Source: CAKUFA01 sp963618735 (GTDB lineage: Bacteria; Bacillota; Clostridia; Christensenellales; Aristaeellaceae). From it: a stretch of DNA of 25,429 nt. Every line of letters starts with the position of its first letter. Position 1 is the stretch's first letter. This document shows positions 1 to 6,795 of the stretch, piece by piece. The stretch is from positions 1 through 25,429 of the forward strand of contig CAVEUM010000025.1 in assembly GCA_963618735.1 (NCBI GenBank). Direction: 5' to 3'. The notes below the pieces were generated by a model. That model worked only from the letters and a program-made list of their open reading frames with translations. It was not told where the DNA came from and made no database searches. A program made the translations under genes and the position numbers.

Positions 1-24
1 CGAGCAGGGGCTTTCCGATCGCCC

Positions 25-50
25 CTGCACCCTTCGGAGTGCACATTTTT
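25..50 (+). terminator. Probable intrinsic terminator of a gene left of the window
   Basis: A short hairpin with TGCAC and GTGCA arms around CCTTCGGA is followed by CATTTTTT on the plus strand. This fits Rho-independent termination of a plus-strand gene ending before base 1. Its template is not in the window, so the target is inferred. A second hairpin at 4-28 (arms GCAGGGGC and GCCCCTGC, 9-nt loop) overlaps its foot. Confidence 0.5.
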
Positions 51-51
51 T

Positions 52-83
52 GAAGAAGTCTTCTTCTGAAACTTTCAAGTTTC
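52..83. repeat. Two adjacent short palindromes
   Basis: GAAGAAG-T-CTTCTTC (52-66) is followed one base later by GAAACTT-TC-AAGTTTC (68-83). Both are perfect inverted repeats with 1-2 nt centres, in the gap between a left-hand terminator and the terminator of the SH3-repeat gene. Such tight palindromes look more like protein binding sites or cruciforms than RNA hairpins. Function unknown. Confidence 0.55.
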
Positions 84-102
84 AATACAGTTCAAGATGA
101 AA

Positions 103-134
103 CAAGGGATGACCCGATACTGGGTCATCCCTTG
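103..134 (-). terminator. Intrinsic terminator of the SH3-repeat gene
   Basis: Perfect 13-bp inverted repeat (103-115 and 122-134, 6-nt loop), just past the stop codon at 142. On the minus strand it is followed by a T-rich but interrupted tract (TTTCATCTT). The 3' arm GGGTCATCCCT recurs in the terminator at 12835-12871. Confidence 0.75.
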
Positions 135-141
135 CTTGTGT

Positions 142-3100
142 TTACTTGTGTCCGTTCGGTGCATGCTCGTATGCATACTGGATTGCTTCGGTATGGTACG
201 TATCCACCTTATTGGACGCGTGGGTCTTACTGTTGGTGAAATGGATGCACAGCTGACCCTTGAAGTTGTTGTTGGAGATGGTATCACCATCCGGGTAGTT
301 GTGCGGGATGCCGTACAGCGAGCAGGCGAAGGTACGGTTACCGATGGTCACCAGGCAAGGCCGACGCTGCCACAGGTTCTTAGATGCAATCTGGTCAGCG
401 CTGCTGACGCCATAGATCTTGCACAGGCGTGCGGTGTCTGCCGCGGTCAGAGGCTCAGCGTCGATGTGACTGCCGCCGCTCCAGCGGTGTGCCCACCAGA
501 CAATGCCCGTCTTCACGTCATAAACCTTGTAGTTGGCGCCCTTCGGCCACAGCTGCTGAATACCGCCGGTGTACCAGTCGATCTTTTCAGCGGGGTAAAT
601 GGCCATGGTCAGATTCGATGTGTCGGAAGTGCCGGGCTCCACGGTATTGAACAGTGCATGCTGGGTATTACTGCCCGCAATGCCGTCCACCGTCAGGCCC
701 TTGGCCTGCTGGAAGGCACGGACTGCCGCTTCCACCGCGCTGGTATAGCTGCTGGTGATGCTGCCCGTATAGTAGCCCTGGTTCTTCAGCTCTGCCACAA
801 GTGCCTTCACGGCGGTGCCGCTGGAGCCCTTCTTCAGCTTGGTATACGTGGCTTCCTGCTTGCCTTCGTTGCTGGTTGCGGCAGGCGTCGGGGTGGCCAT
901 GTCGCTGCCGTCCGAATTGCAGATGGTCACGCAGTCACCACGGAGATAGCCGTAGCCCAGAGAGGTTTTCACATAATACCAGGTGTAATTCCGCACGGTA
1001 ACGGGATCCTTGGTGTACGCCAGAACCTCGCCCTTATCGATGCGGCCGATGATGTTAGCACCGTTGGCCGTGGTGCGCAGGTTCACGCCGCTGGAGGTGG
1101 TGCGCACATAGCCCTTCACGACCTCAGGCTGAGGGGTGGAAGAAGGCTGAGTGGCAATGTAGGCGTCATATTCCGCCTGAGTCATCACCTTTACGCAGCT
1201 GCCAAGCACCCAAACCTCGGTATTGGAGTACACCACACGATACCAGAGGCTGCCGCCAACCGTGGCGGTGGAGTTATACGCCATCACGGTATTGATGGCC
1301 ACGTTATAGGGTGCGGAAGCATCCTTCGATGCGGAAGCGCGGAGGTTAACCTTATCCACCGTAGTCACCACATACTTGCTGGGTGCCACGGTAGGCGTTG
1401 CTGTTTCCGTAGGCACGCCATTGCCGGCAAGATAGCTGGCCACCTGCGTATCGCTAAGCTTGGTGGCGCAGTCGCCGCGGATGTAGCCTGCTGTTCCGTT
1501 CACGTTGACAGGATACCAGGTGTAGCCGCCGGAGGTGGTGCTGCTGCCCGTCATGGGCCACACAGTCTTTTTGTTCACCGTTCCCGTAGAGCCGCCGCCG
1601 GGAGTCTTCCGAACATTGGTGCTGGACTTGGTGACCATGATGTAGCCGTAATTCTGCGCAGCTGTCGCCGTTGCAACAGGCGCTGCGGTAACATCATCCA
1701 GACCATCCACATTGGTGACCACCGCACAGTCGCCGCGGACATAGCCCGCATTGCCGGAAGCGGCCGTGACGGGATACCAGATATAGTTGCCGCTCTTCAC
1801 CGTTGCGCCGGTAACGGCAAGGACAGTGCTGAAGCTCAGCTGCTCCAGTGACGTGCCTGCAGGCTTGTTCCGCAGGTTCACCTTGTCGGAGACCAGGCGG
1901 ATGTAGCCATAAGCGGATGCGGTCGCCGTAGCGGCAGGCGCCGGTGTGGCCGTCACCACAGCGGTGGCGTTGCCGTTGGCATCGCACTGCTGCACACAGT
2001 CACCGCGAAGGTAGCCCTTCACATTGCCCACCGTGACGTAGTACCAGGTGTACCCGCCAGAGGTCACAGGATTGGCCAGCAAGGGAAGAATCTGATTAAT
2101 CGCAACCTGCTGGATATATTCGCCGGAAGGCTGCAGCCGCAGGTTCACGTTATTCTTGATGGTCTTCACATAGCCCACCGTGGTCACCTGCGCGGTCACC
2201 ACAGGAGTGGGGGTTACCGAGCCGTCTGCGGAGGAAACCACCTGCACGCAGTCGCCGCGGACATAATAGGAACCGCCCTTATAGCTGATGGGATACCAGG
2301 TGTAGCCGCCTGTGGTAACGGCAGTGCCCGTCACAGGAAGAATCTCGCCCGTTGTTTCCCACTGGGCGGCAACCTTTCCGCCAGGGGTTGAACGCAGATT
2401 CGCGCTGGAGAGCACCAGCTTCACATAGCTGGAACCCGTCTGGGGCGCTGCGGTCGGGGTGGCCGTCGGTGCAGCCGTCACAACGGGGGTGGGGGTTACC
2501 GAGCCGTCAGCAGAGGAAACCACCTGCACACAGTCGCCGCGGACATAATAAGAACCGCCCTTGTAGCTGATGGGATACCAGGTGTAGCCGCCAGAGGTCA
2601 CCGCATTGCCCGTAACGGCAATAACTTCGCCTGTTGTTTCCCACTGGGCGGCAACCTTTCCGCCAGGGGTTGAACGCAGATTCGCGCTGGAGAGTACCAG
2701 CTTCACATAGCTGGTGCTGGCAGGTGCCGCCGTTACCGCGGCAGGAACTGCTGTTGCAGAAGAAGGCGCGGCCGTTACCGTGCTGCCATTCACCTGAATG
2801 AAGGGTGCCTGCACATAGCCCACATTGCCATTATAGCGAACATAATACCAGTGATTCGAGTCAATCACGGAGGGGATGCTCAGCAGCTCCACCACATCGC
2901 CCCGCTCCAGTTTGCCGATGACCTGGCCGCCTTCCGTCTGTCGGAAGTTCACGCCGCCATGGGTGATGGTGCCTGTGGTTCCCGTAGCCGCCGCGGCATT
3001 CGTGCTGGCGGACGTTCCCGTGGTATTCGTTGATGTTGTAACCGATGCGGTGGTTTTGCCGGGCTGCACAGGGTTTGCTTCCCATGCAGCAGCTTCCTCA

Positions 3101-3432
3101 TCCGTCATGGGGGTAAAATAGTCCCCATGGATATAACCTACATAGGTTCTGGTATTGCCGTCATCCGGGTGTTCCACCGTGACCTTATACCAGGTAATGC
3201 CTTCTGATGTGGTCGTTTCCATCAGTTCGCACACGTAGCCCATGTCAATGCGGAACCAATAGTCTGCACTGGTGCTGGGCTGCTTGCGGACGCGGACACC
3301 ATTGGCGATGGTCTTACCGTAAGACCCGACCGCTCTGGCATTTGAGGTGCCGGACACCAGAGGCATGAGGCTCATGAACATAACCAGAGCCAAAGCCAAA
3401 GCGGCAAACCGCTTCCACGTATACTTCATCAT
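142..3432 (-). CDS. Secreted SH3-repeat cell-wall protein with peptidoglycan-binding and uncharacterised C-terminal domain
   Basis: This 1096-residue protein has a signal peptide (about 1-34, ending NARA). About nine bacterial SH3 (SH3_3-type) modules follow between residues 39 and 845, recognisable by NVNLR-type strands, GGYTWYPV-type strands and Y(V/L)RGDC ends, joined by Thr/Ala/Pro-rich linkers. A PG_binding_1-like domain lies at about 863-928 (LKKGSSGTAV, FQQAKGLTVDGIAG). A C-terminal domain (941-1096) carries conserved-looking His989, His1044, Cys1062 and His1064 (LCIHFTNSKTH). I take the protein to bind the wall and perhaps act on it. The catalytic role of the last domain is inference: the CIHF motif only loosely recalls the SHGC motif of YkuD L,D-transpeptidases. 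The start has GAGG 7 nt upstream. A second ATG follows immediately. It is a single-gene unit with its own promoter and terminator. Confidence 0.9.
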   Translation of the reverse strand: MMKYTWKRFAALALALVMFMSLMPLVSGTSNARAVGSYGKTIANGVRVRKQPSTSADYWFRIDMGYVCELMETTTSEGITWYKVTVEHPDDGNTRTYVGYIHGDYFTPMTDEEAAAWEANPVQPGKTTASVTTSTNTTGTSASTNAAAATGTTGTITHGGVNFRQTEGGQVIGKLERGDVVELLSIPSVIDSNHWYYVRYNGNVGYVQAPFIQVNGSTVTAAPSSATAVPAAVTAAPASTSYVKLVLSSANLRSTPGGKVAAQWETTGEVIAVTGNAVTSGGYTWYPISYKGGSYYVRGDCVQVVSSADGSVTPTPVVTAAPTATPTAAPQTGSSYVKLVLSSANLRSTPGGKVAAQWETTGEILPVTGTAVTTGGYTWYPISYKGGSYYVRGDCVQVVSSADGSVTPTPVVTAQVTTVGYVKTIKNNVNLRLQPSGEYIQQVAINQILPLLANPVTSGGYTWYYVTVGNVKGYLRGDCVQQCDANGNATAVVTATPAPAATATASAYGYIRLVSDKVNLRNKPAGTSLEQLSFSTVLAVTGATVKSGNYIWYPVTAASGNAGYVRGDCAVVTNVDGLDDVTAAPVATATAAQNYGYIMVTKSSTNVRKTPGGGSTGTVNKKTVWPMTGSSTTSGGYTWYPVNVNGTAGYIRGDCATKLSDTQVASYLAGNGVPTETATPTVAPSKYVVTTVDKVNLRASASKDASAPYNVAINTVMAYNSTATVGGSLWYRVVYSNTEVWVLGSCVKVMTQAEYDAYIATQPSSTPQPEVVKGYVRTTSSGVNLRTTANGANIIGRIDKGEVLAYTKDPVTVRNYTWYYVKTSLGYGYLRGDCVTICNSDGSDMATPTPAATSNEGKQEATYTKLKKGSSGTAVKALVAELKNQGYYTGSITSSYTSAVEAAVRAFQQAKGLTVDGIAGSNTQHALFNTVEPGTSDTSNLTMAIYPAEKIDWYTGGIQQLWPKGANYKVYDVKTGIVWWAHRWSGGSHIDAEPLTAADTARLCKIYGVSSADQIASKNLWQRRPCLVTIGNRTFACSLYGIPHNYPDGDTISNNNFKGQLCIHFTNSKTHASNKVDTYHTEAIQYAYEHAPNGHK
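2199..2715 (-). repeat. Near-identical tandem duplication of one SH3 module
   Basis: Bases about 2199-2433 recur at about 2481-2715, offset 282 bp (94 codons), with few differences, many of them third-position. The copies encode modules 3 and 4, each starting YVKLVLSSANLRSTPGG. The other modules differ strongly, so this duplication is recent or kept homogeneous by recombination. Copy number could vary between strains. Confidence 0.85.
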
Positions 3433-3491
3433 GATTGCACCTCAGTCTTCCTTCCATCCCCTCTTTTCGGAAGATACAAGGGGATGACTCT

Positions 3492-3520
3492 ATTCTATTA
3501 CAGAAATGTTACAGTGTCAA
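3492..3520 (-). promoter_or_regulatory. Promoter of the SH3-repeat gene
   Basis: On the minus strand a TTGACA -35 (3515-3520) stands 17 bp from a TAGAAT -10 (3492-3497), about 60 nt upstream of the start codon. The spacer is almost entirely filled by a WalR-type box, so regulation at this promoter is likely. Confidence 0.75.
3497..3513 (-). promoter_or_regulatory. WalR (YycF)-type box inside the promoter spacer
   Basis: The minus strand reads TGTAAC-ATTTC-TGTAAT, a perfect match to the consensus TGTWAH-N5-TGTWAH bound by WalR, the essential wall-homeostasis regulator of Bacillota. A further single TGTAAC half-site lies on the plus strand at 3530-3535. Sitting between -35 and -10 it would more likely repress than activate; that is inference. 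No walRK genes are in the window. Confidence 0.6.
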
Positions 3521-3591
3521 GATAATTTCTGTAACAAAAGAGCAAAATGCGTCGGAAAAAAGAAAGAAATTCTTCCTGTTATGGCGAACCC

Positions 3592-3622
3592 TTGACTTAA
3601 AGTTACCTTTAAGTTGTATAGT
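3592..3622 (+). promoter_or_regulatory. MerR-family-type promoter and operator
   Basis: TTGACT (3592-3597) and TATAGT (3617-3622) are separated by 19 bp instead of 17. The spacer region holds the palindrome ACTTAAAG-TTAC-CTTTAAGT (3595-3614). An overlong spacer with a centred dyad is the signature of promoters activated by MerR-family regulators, which twist the DNA. It drives the RibD-like gene at 3655. No merR gene is found nearby. Confidence 0.7.
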
Positions 3623-3654
3623 AAAAGAAATCATCCAAAGGAGGATTTGCTGCC

Positions 3655-4329
3655 ATGAAGAAGCCCTATATTCTTTGCTATATGATGATGTCCGTAGATG
3701 GACGCATTGACTGCGCCATGCTGGAAAACATGCCCGGAGATGAGTATTACCAGATTCTCAATGAGCTGAACGTCCCCACCACCGTCAGCGGCCGCATGAC
3801 GGCCGAAATGGAGCTTGCCCTGCCCGGCAAGTTTGCACCATGCAGCGCCGAGGTGCTGGGAAAGGAAGCCTTTTCCAAGGCAGCCAATGCCGAGGGCTAT
3901 GACGTCATCATCGACACCCGCGGCACCCTGCTGTGGAACGACAGCGCCGAATACGACCGTCCCCTGCTGATTGTTACCAGTGAAAACGTGAGCAGGGACT
4001 ACCTGGCATACCTGGACGCACGGCACATTTCCTGGATTGCCTGCGGCAGGGAGCACGTGAATCTTCCCCGCGCCTGTGAAATTCTCGCAGATCGCTTTGG
4101 CGTCAGCCGCATGGCCGTGGTTGGCGGCGGCCACATGAACGCCGGCTTCCTTGCGGAAAATCTGCTGGATGAGGTGGATATTCTCATCGGTTCCGGCATT
4201 GATGGACGCGGCGGCATGACCGCTGCCTTCGATGGCCTGCCCGCTGACCGCGGCGTGACTCAACTGACGCTAAAGGATGTCAAAACCTACGAAAGCGGTG
4301 CCGTGTGGATTCGATACGGTGTGAAGTAA
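3655..4329 (+). CDS. RibD C-terminal/dihydrofolate-reductase-like family reductase
   Basis: The 224-residue protein belongs to the RibD_C/DHFR-like fold, seen in MMMSVDGRID near the N-terminus, the TTVSGRMTAEM segment and the later AVVGGGHMNAGFL nucleotide-binding loop. Family members reduce pyrimidine or folate-like substrates with NAD(P)H, but stand-alone versions like this one are mostly uncharacterised and are not proof of riboflavin synthesis; no other rib gene is here. The start is supported by AAAGGAGG 10 nt upstream (3637-3644). It is monocistronic, between a MerR-type promoter and a terminator shared with the convergent MATE gene. MerR-type control suggests induction by a stress or drug; this is inference. 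Confidence 0.85.
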   Translation: MKKPYILCYMMMSVDGRIDCAMLENMPGDEYYQILNELNVPTTVSGRMTAEMELALPGKFAPCSAEVLGKEAFSKAANAEGYDVIIDTRGTLLWNDSAEYDRPLLIVTSENVSRDYLAYLDARHISWIACGREHVNLPRACEILADRFGVSRMAVVGGGHMNAGFLAENLLDEVDILIGSGIDGRGGMTAAFDGLPADRGVTQLTLKDVKTYESGAVWIRYGVK

Positions 4330-4330
4330 G

Positions 4331-4371
4331 AAAAAAGTCCCTGTCGCATGCATAGCGGCAGGGACTTTTTT
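4331..4371. terminator. Bidirectional terminator between convergent genes
   Basis: The hairpin arms AGTCCCTGTCGC and GCGGCAGGGACT are flanked by A6 on the left and T6 on the right, so it can stop transcripts from both sides. It separates the RibD-like gene from the MATE gene, whose stop codon abuts it at 4371. Confidence 0.9.
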
Positions 4372-5786
4372 CAGTTAGCGCCCGTTTTCACACGTGCTTT
4401 GCTCAGCTCTTGGTACGTTTGGCGGATAAAGAAGATCGCAATCACGAAGGTCAGAAGATCTGCCGCAGGGAAAGACCACAGAAGACCATCCAATCCCATA
4501 AAAATCGGCATGATGATGGGGAGGAACACGCCGAAAATGATTTCACGGGTCAGGGAAATGATGGTGGATACAACTGCCTTGCCCAGTGCCTGCAGATAGA
4601 TGAACGTGCCCTTGTTGACCGTTGCCAGAATCATCAGGCACAGATAGGTACGGAAGCACTTCACGGCAAATTCTGCATAATAGGCGCTTTCATTCGCCGC
4701 GCCGAACAGATTGGCAATCTGCATGGGGAAGCATTCAACAATGATCGTCGCAATGCCGCCCACAATTGCCTCTGCCATCAGCAGATAGGTGAAGAGCGTC
4801 TTTGCCCGATCCTTCCGCCCTGCACCGATGTTATAGCCGACCACAGGAATGCATCCGGCCGCCATGCCGATGGAGATGGAAATAGCAATCTGGAAGAACT
4901 TCATCACAATGCCCAGCACCGCCAGAGGAATCTGCGCGTATTCCGCCTGGCCGAAAATCGGGTCAAGGGCGCCGTATTTCATGCAGGTGTTCTGCACTGC
5001 AGCCATGGAAATCACCAGAGAAACCTGTGAGAGGAAGCTGGTCAGGCCCAGCGACAGGAAACGGGGAATCAATTTGCCGCTGAGCTTGAAACTGCTTCTG
5101 TTCAGCTTGACCGCCTTCATGTGGCACAGATACCAGGCAGAAAGCGCCGCCGTCAGAATCTGACCTGCAACCGTTGCCACAGCCGCGCCCATCATGCCCC
5201 ACTTGCACACATAAATGAAGACAGGGTCCAGGATGATGTTGGCCACAGCGCCGGCAAGGGTTGCCACCATGGCAAATTTCGGGCTTCCATCACTGCGGAT
5301 GATCGGGTTCATGGCCTGGCCGAACATGTAGAACGGAATGCCGATGGTAATCCAGAAGAAGTACTCTTTGGCAAAGGTATAGGTTTCATCATTCACCTTG
5401 CCGCCAAACAGCGTCAGAATCGGCTCACTGAAGATCAGGTAAATGGCCGTCAGCACCAAGCTGCCGGCAACACACAGCACCACCGAGTTGCCCACACTGT
5501 GATGTGCGGCATCCTTGTTGTTGCCGCCCAGTGCGATGCTGACAAAGGCGCAGCAGCCGTCACCAATCATCACCGCCACCGCAAGTGCCAGCACCGTCAG
5601 GGGAAAAACGACCGTATTGGCCGCATTGCCGAAAGAGCCGAGGTAATCAGCATTGGCAATGAAGATCTGGTCAACGATGTTATACAGCGCGCCAACCAGC
5701 AGAGAAATCACGCAGGGAACGGCATATTTCCGCATGAGTTTCGGTAGCTTCTCCGTTTCCAGAAAAGCGTTTTGCTTCTGTTCCAT
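4371..5786 (-). CDS. MATE family efflux transporter
   Basis: This 471-residue polytopic membrane protein has the length and the roughly twelve hydrophobic segments of MATE antiporters, with typical family segments (YNIVDQIFIA, SDGSPKFAMVATLAGAVANI, YNIGAGRKDRAKTLF). MATE proteins export organic cations, drugs or metabolites in exchange for Na+ or H+; the substrate here cannot be read from sequence. The start is supported by AAGGAGGAGG upstream on the minus strand. It is a single-gene unit with a promoter at 5928-5956 and a leader of about 135 nt holding terminator-like hairpins, so expression may be controlled by attenuation. Confidence 0.93.
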   Translation of the reverse strand: MEQKQNAFLETEKLPKLMRKYAVPCVISLLVGALYNIVDQIFIANADYLGSFGNAANTVVFPLTVLALAVAVMIGDGCCAFVSIALGGNNKDAAHHSVGNSVVLCVAGSLVLTAIYLIFSEPILTLFGGKVNDETYTFAKEYFFWITIGIPFYMFGQAMNPIIRSDGSPKFAMVATLAGAVANIILDPVFIYVCKWGMMGAAVATVAGQILTAALSAWYLCHMKAVKLNRSSFKLSGKLIPRFLSLGLTSFLSQVSLVISMAAVQNTCMKYGALDPIFGQAEYAQIPLAVLGIVMKFFQIAISISIGMAAGCIPVVGYNIGAGRKDRAKTLFTYLLMAEAIVGGIATIIVECFPMQIANLFGAANESAYYAEFAVKCFRTYLCLMILATVNKGTFIYLQALGKAVVSTIISLTREIIFGVFLPIIMPIFMGLDGLLWSFPAADLLTFVIAIFFIRQTYQELSKARVKTGAN

Positions 5787-5809
5787 GGGAACCTCCTCCT
5801 TTTGACAGC

Positions 5810-5843
5810 AAAAAAGCGCATACCCTCCGTATGCGCAAAAAAA
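5810..5843 (-). terminator. Terminator-like hairpin in the MATE leader (candidate attenuator)
   Basis: On the minus strand GCGCATAC-GGAGG-GTATGCGC is followed directly by T6 and, about 10 nt later, by the MATE SD. It is a textbook intrinsic terminator placed between the promoter and its own gene, and its loop holds an SD-like GGAGG. That location argues for conditional readthrough rather than the end of an upstream gene, because the SGNH gene upstream ends at 5970, before the MATE promoter. Confidence 0.7.
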
Positions 5844-5873
5844 CGATACAGAGGCGCAATCTGTTTCGTATCG
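5844..5873 (-). promoter_or_regulatory. Upstream leader hairpin of the MATE gene
   Basis: CGATAC and GTATCG arms (plus inner AGA/TCT) enclose TTGCGCC and are followed by T7 on the minus strand. This forms a second, weaker terminator-like structure upstream of the main one. The loop TGCGC could pair with GCGCA of the downstream hairpin, giving a possible alternative fold. Confidence 0.45.
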
Positions 5874-5927
5874 GATTGCATTGCTGCCCTCTTGTATCGT
5901 GTCAAAATCATTATTTAGTTCGGAGGA

Positions 5928-5956
5928 ATTTTAACCGAAAGCCGAAAAAAAGTCAA
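5928..5956 (-). promoter_or_regulatory. Promoter of the MATE gene
   Basis: TTGACT (5951-5956) and TAAAAT (5928-5933) are separated by 17 bp on the minus strand. The transcript would start near 5921, giving a leader of about 135 nt. Confidence 0.7.
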
Positions 5957-5969
5957 GCAGGAGATTTCC

Positions 5970-6656
5970 TCACACCGCTGCAGGCACGGCACCGGGAGCC
6001 CAGGAAAGGACTGCCTTTGCCATCAGCTCCTGACCGTTTTCGTTGGGATGGATGCCATCCAGGCAATACAGTCGGCTCAGGTTCGGCTGGTCAAGGAACA
6101 CCGCCCGCAAGTCCAGCAGCGGCACGTCTTCCTGCCAGGCAATTTCCCGCACCGCCTGGGCGTAGCGCTCCTGCCAGCGATAGATATGCTCCACATCCCC
6201 CAGATAGGCCAGGATTTTCTCGCTGTCCCGCCCCTGTGAGACCCAGTGGTAATAGCGGTCACTCATCAGCGGCGGCGGCGTCACCAGCATGGGCGACAGG
6301 TGCTTCTGCTCAGTCTGATGCACAAAAAGACGCAGCAGCTCCTTGAAATCCGCCAGCGGAAGCTTCCCTTCATGGAAGCTCTCAGGATGCTCCGCCACGG
6401 CGTCCCAGTCCAGGTCGCAGTCATTTCCGCCAAATTCAATGGCGGCGACGGAACCGGGCACCGTCTCCGTTTCGCAGAAATCCGCATAGCCATCCGCCAC
6501 GGTGGCACCCATGCGCGCGTGATTTTCCAGCTTGATGCCTGCCGCTGTAATCAGCGCACTGCACCGATCCTTGGCCAGGCAATACCGCTTGCGCTCTTCA
6601 TTATAAATAACACCCTTGCCAATGGAGTCACCCCAGAGGTACACATTACGTTCCAT
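5970..6656 (-). CDS. SGNH/GDSL-family hydrolase
   Basis: The 228-residue protein shows the four SGNH blocks: GDS with nucleophile Ser11, Gly50, GGND with Asn78, and DGIHPN with Asp200 and His203. Such enzymes are esterases, lipases or carbohydrate deacetylases; the substrate is unknown. There is no signal peptide, so it acts in the cytoplasm, unlike many wall-linked SGNH esterases. SD support is weak (GGCGGTGAT upstream). The gene is divergent from the DUF1836 regulator, and its promoter overlaps a palindrome that may be an operator. Confidence 0.88.
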   Translation of the reverse strand: MERNVYLWGDSIGKGVIYNEERKRYCLAKDRCSALITAAGIKLENHARMGATVADGYADFCETETVPGSVAAIEFGGNDCDLDWDAVAEHPESFHEGKLPLADFKELLRLFVHQTEQKHLSPMLVTPPPLMSDRYYHWVSQGRDSEKILAYLGDVEHIYRWQERYAQAVREIAWQEDVPLLDLRAVFLDQPNLSRLYCLDGIHPNENGQELMAKAVLSWAPGAVPAAV

Positions 6657-6681
6657 CTATCATCACCGCCGTTATCATTTC

Positions 6682-6702
6682 ATCTAGTTTTCAATACTAG
6701 AT
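6682..6702. promoter_or_regulatory. Candidate operator palindrome at the SGNH promoter
   Basis: ATCTAGT-TTTCAAT-ACTAGAT overlaps the -10 of the minus-strand SGNH promoter and extends over its start region. That position fits a repressor site. The neighbouring DUF1836 protein is the nearest candidate ligand; this is inference. Confidence 0.45.
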
Positions 6703-6727
6703 TATCACGTCCACGACATTCTGTCAA
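6699..6727 (-). promoter_or_regulatory. Promoter of the SGNH hydrolase gene
   Basis: TTGACA (6722-6727) and TAATCT (6699-6704) are 17 bp apart on the minus strand. Confidence 0.65.
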
Positions 6728-6742
6728 GAGTTTTTGCTCTAC

Positions 6743-6771
6743 TTGTATTCTGTTTTTTTATGTGATAAAAT
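6743..6771 (+). promoter_or_regulatory. Promoter of the DUF1836 gene
   Basis: TTGTAT (6743-6748) and TAAAAT (6766-6771) have a 17-bp spacer. The site is back to back with the SGNH promoter; the two -35 elements are 15 bp apart. Confidence 0.6.
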
Positions 6772-6795
6772 AGATACATCACGGAGGTGACTGGT

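Noticed and set aside
97..1851. 584-codon open frame on the plus strand antisense to the SH3-repeat gene
   Set aside because: It arises from the periodic codons of the repeat modules on the other strand, has no SD or promoter, and its residues (His/Gly/Ile-rich) fit a shadow frame.
2199..2715. CRISPR-like or transposon repeat
   Set aside because: The 282-bp repeat is in frame and codes for adjacent SH3 modules; it is a coding duplication.
3435..3710. Small plus-strand open frame of 91 codons over the promoter region of the SH3 gene
   Set aside because: It covers the divergent promoters and runs out of frame into the RibD-like gene; it has no SD and no homology I recognise.
5708..5911. 67-codon frame upstream of and overlapping the MATE gene as an independent protein gene
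   Set aside because: It overlaps the hairpins and the MATE start in another frame; only its 5' part could be a leader peptide, which is treated as a finding instead.
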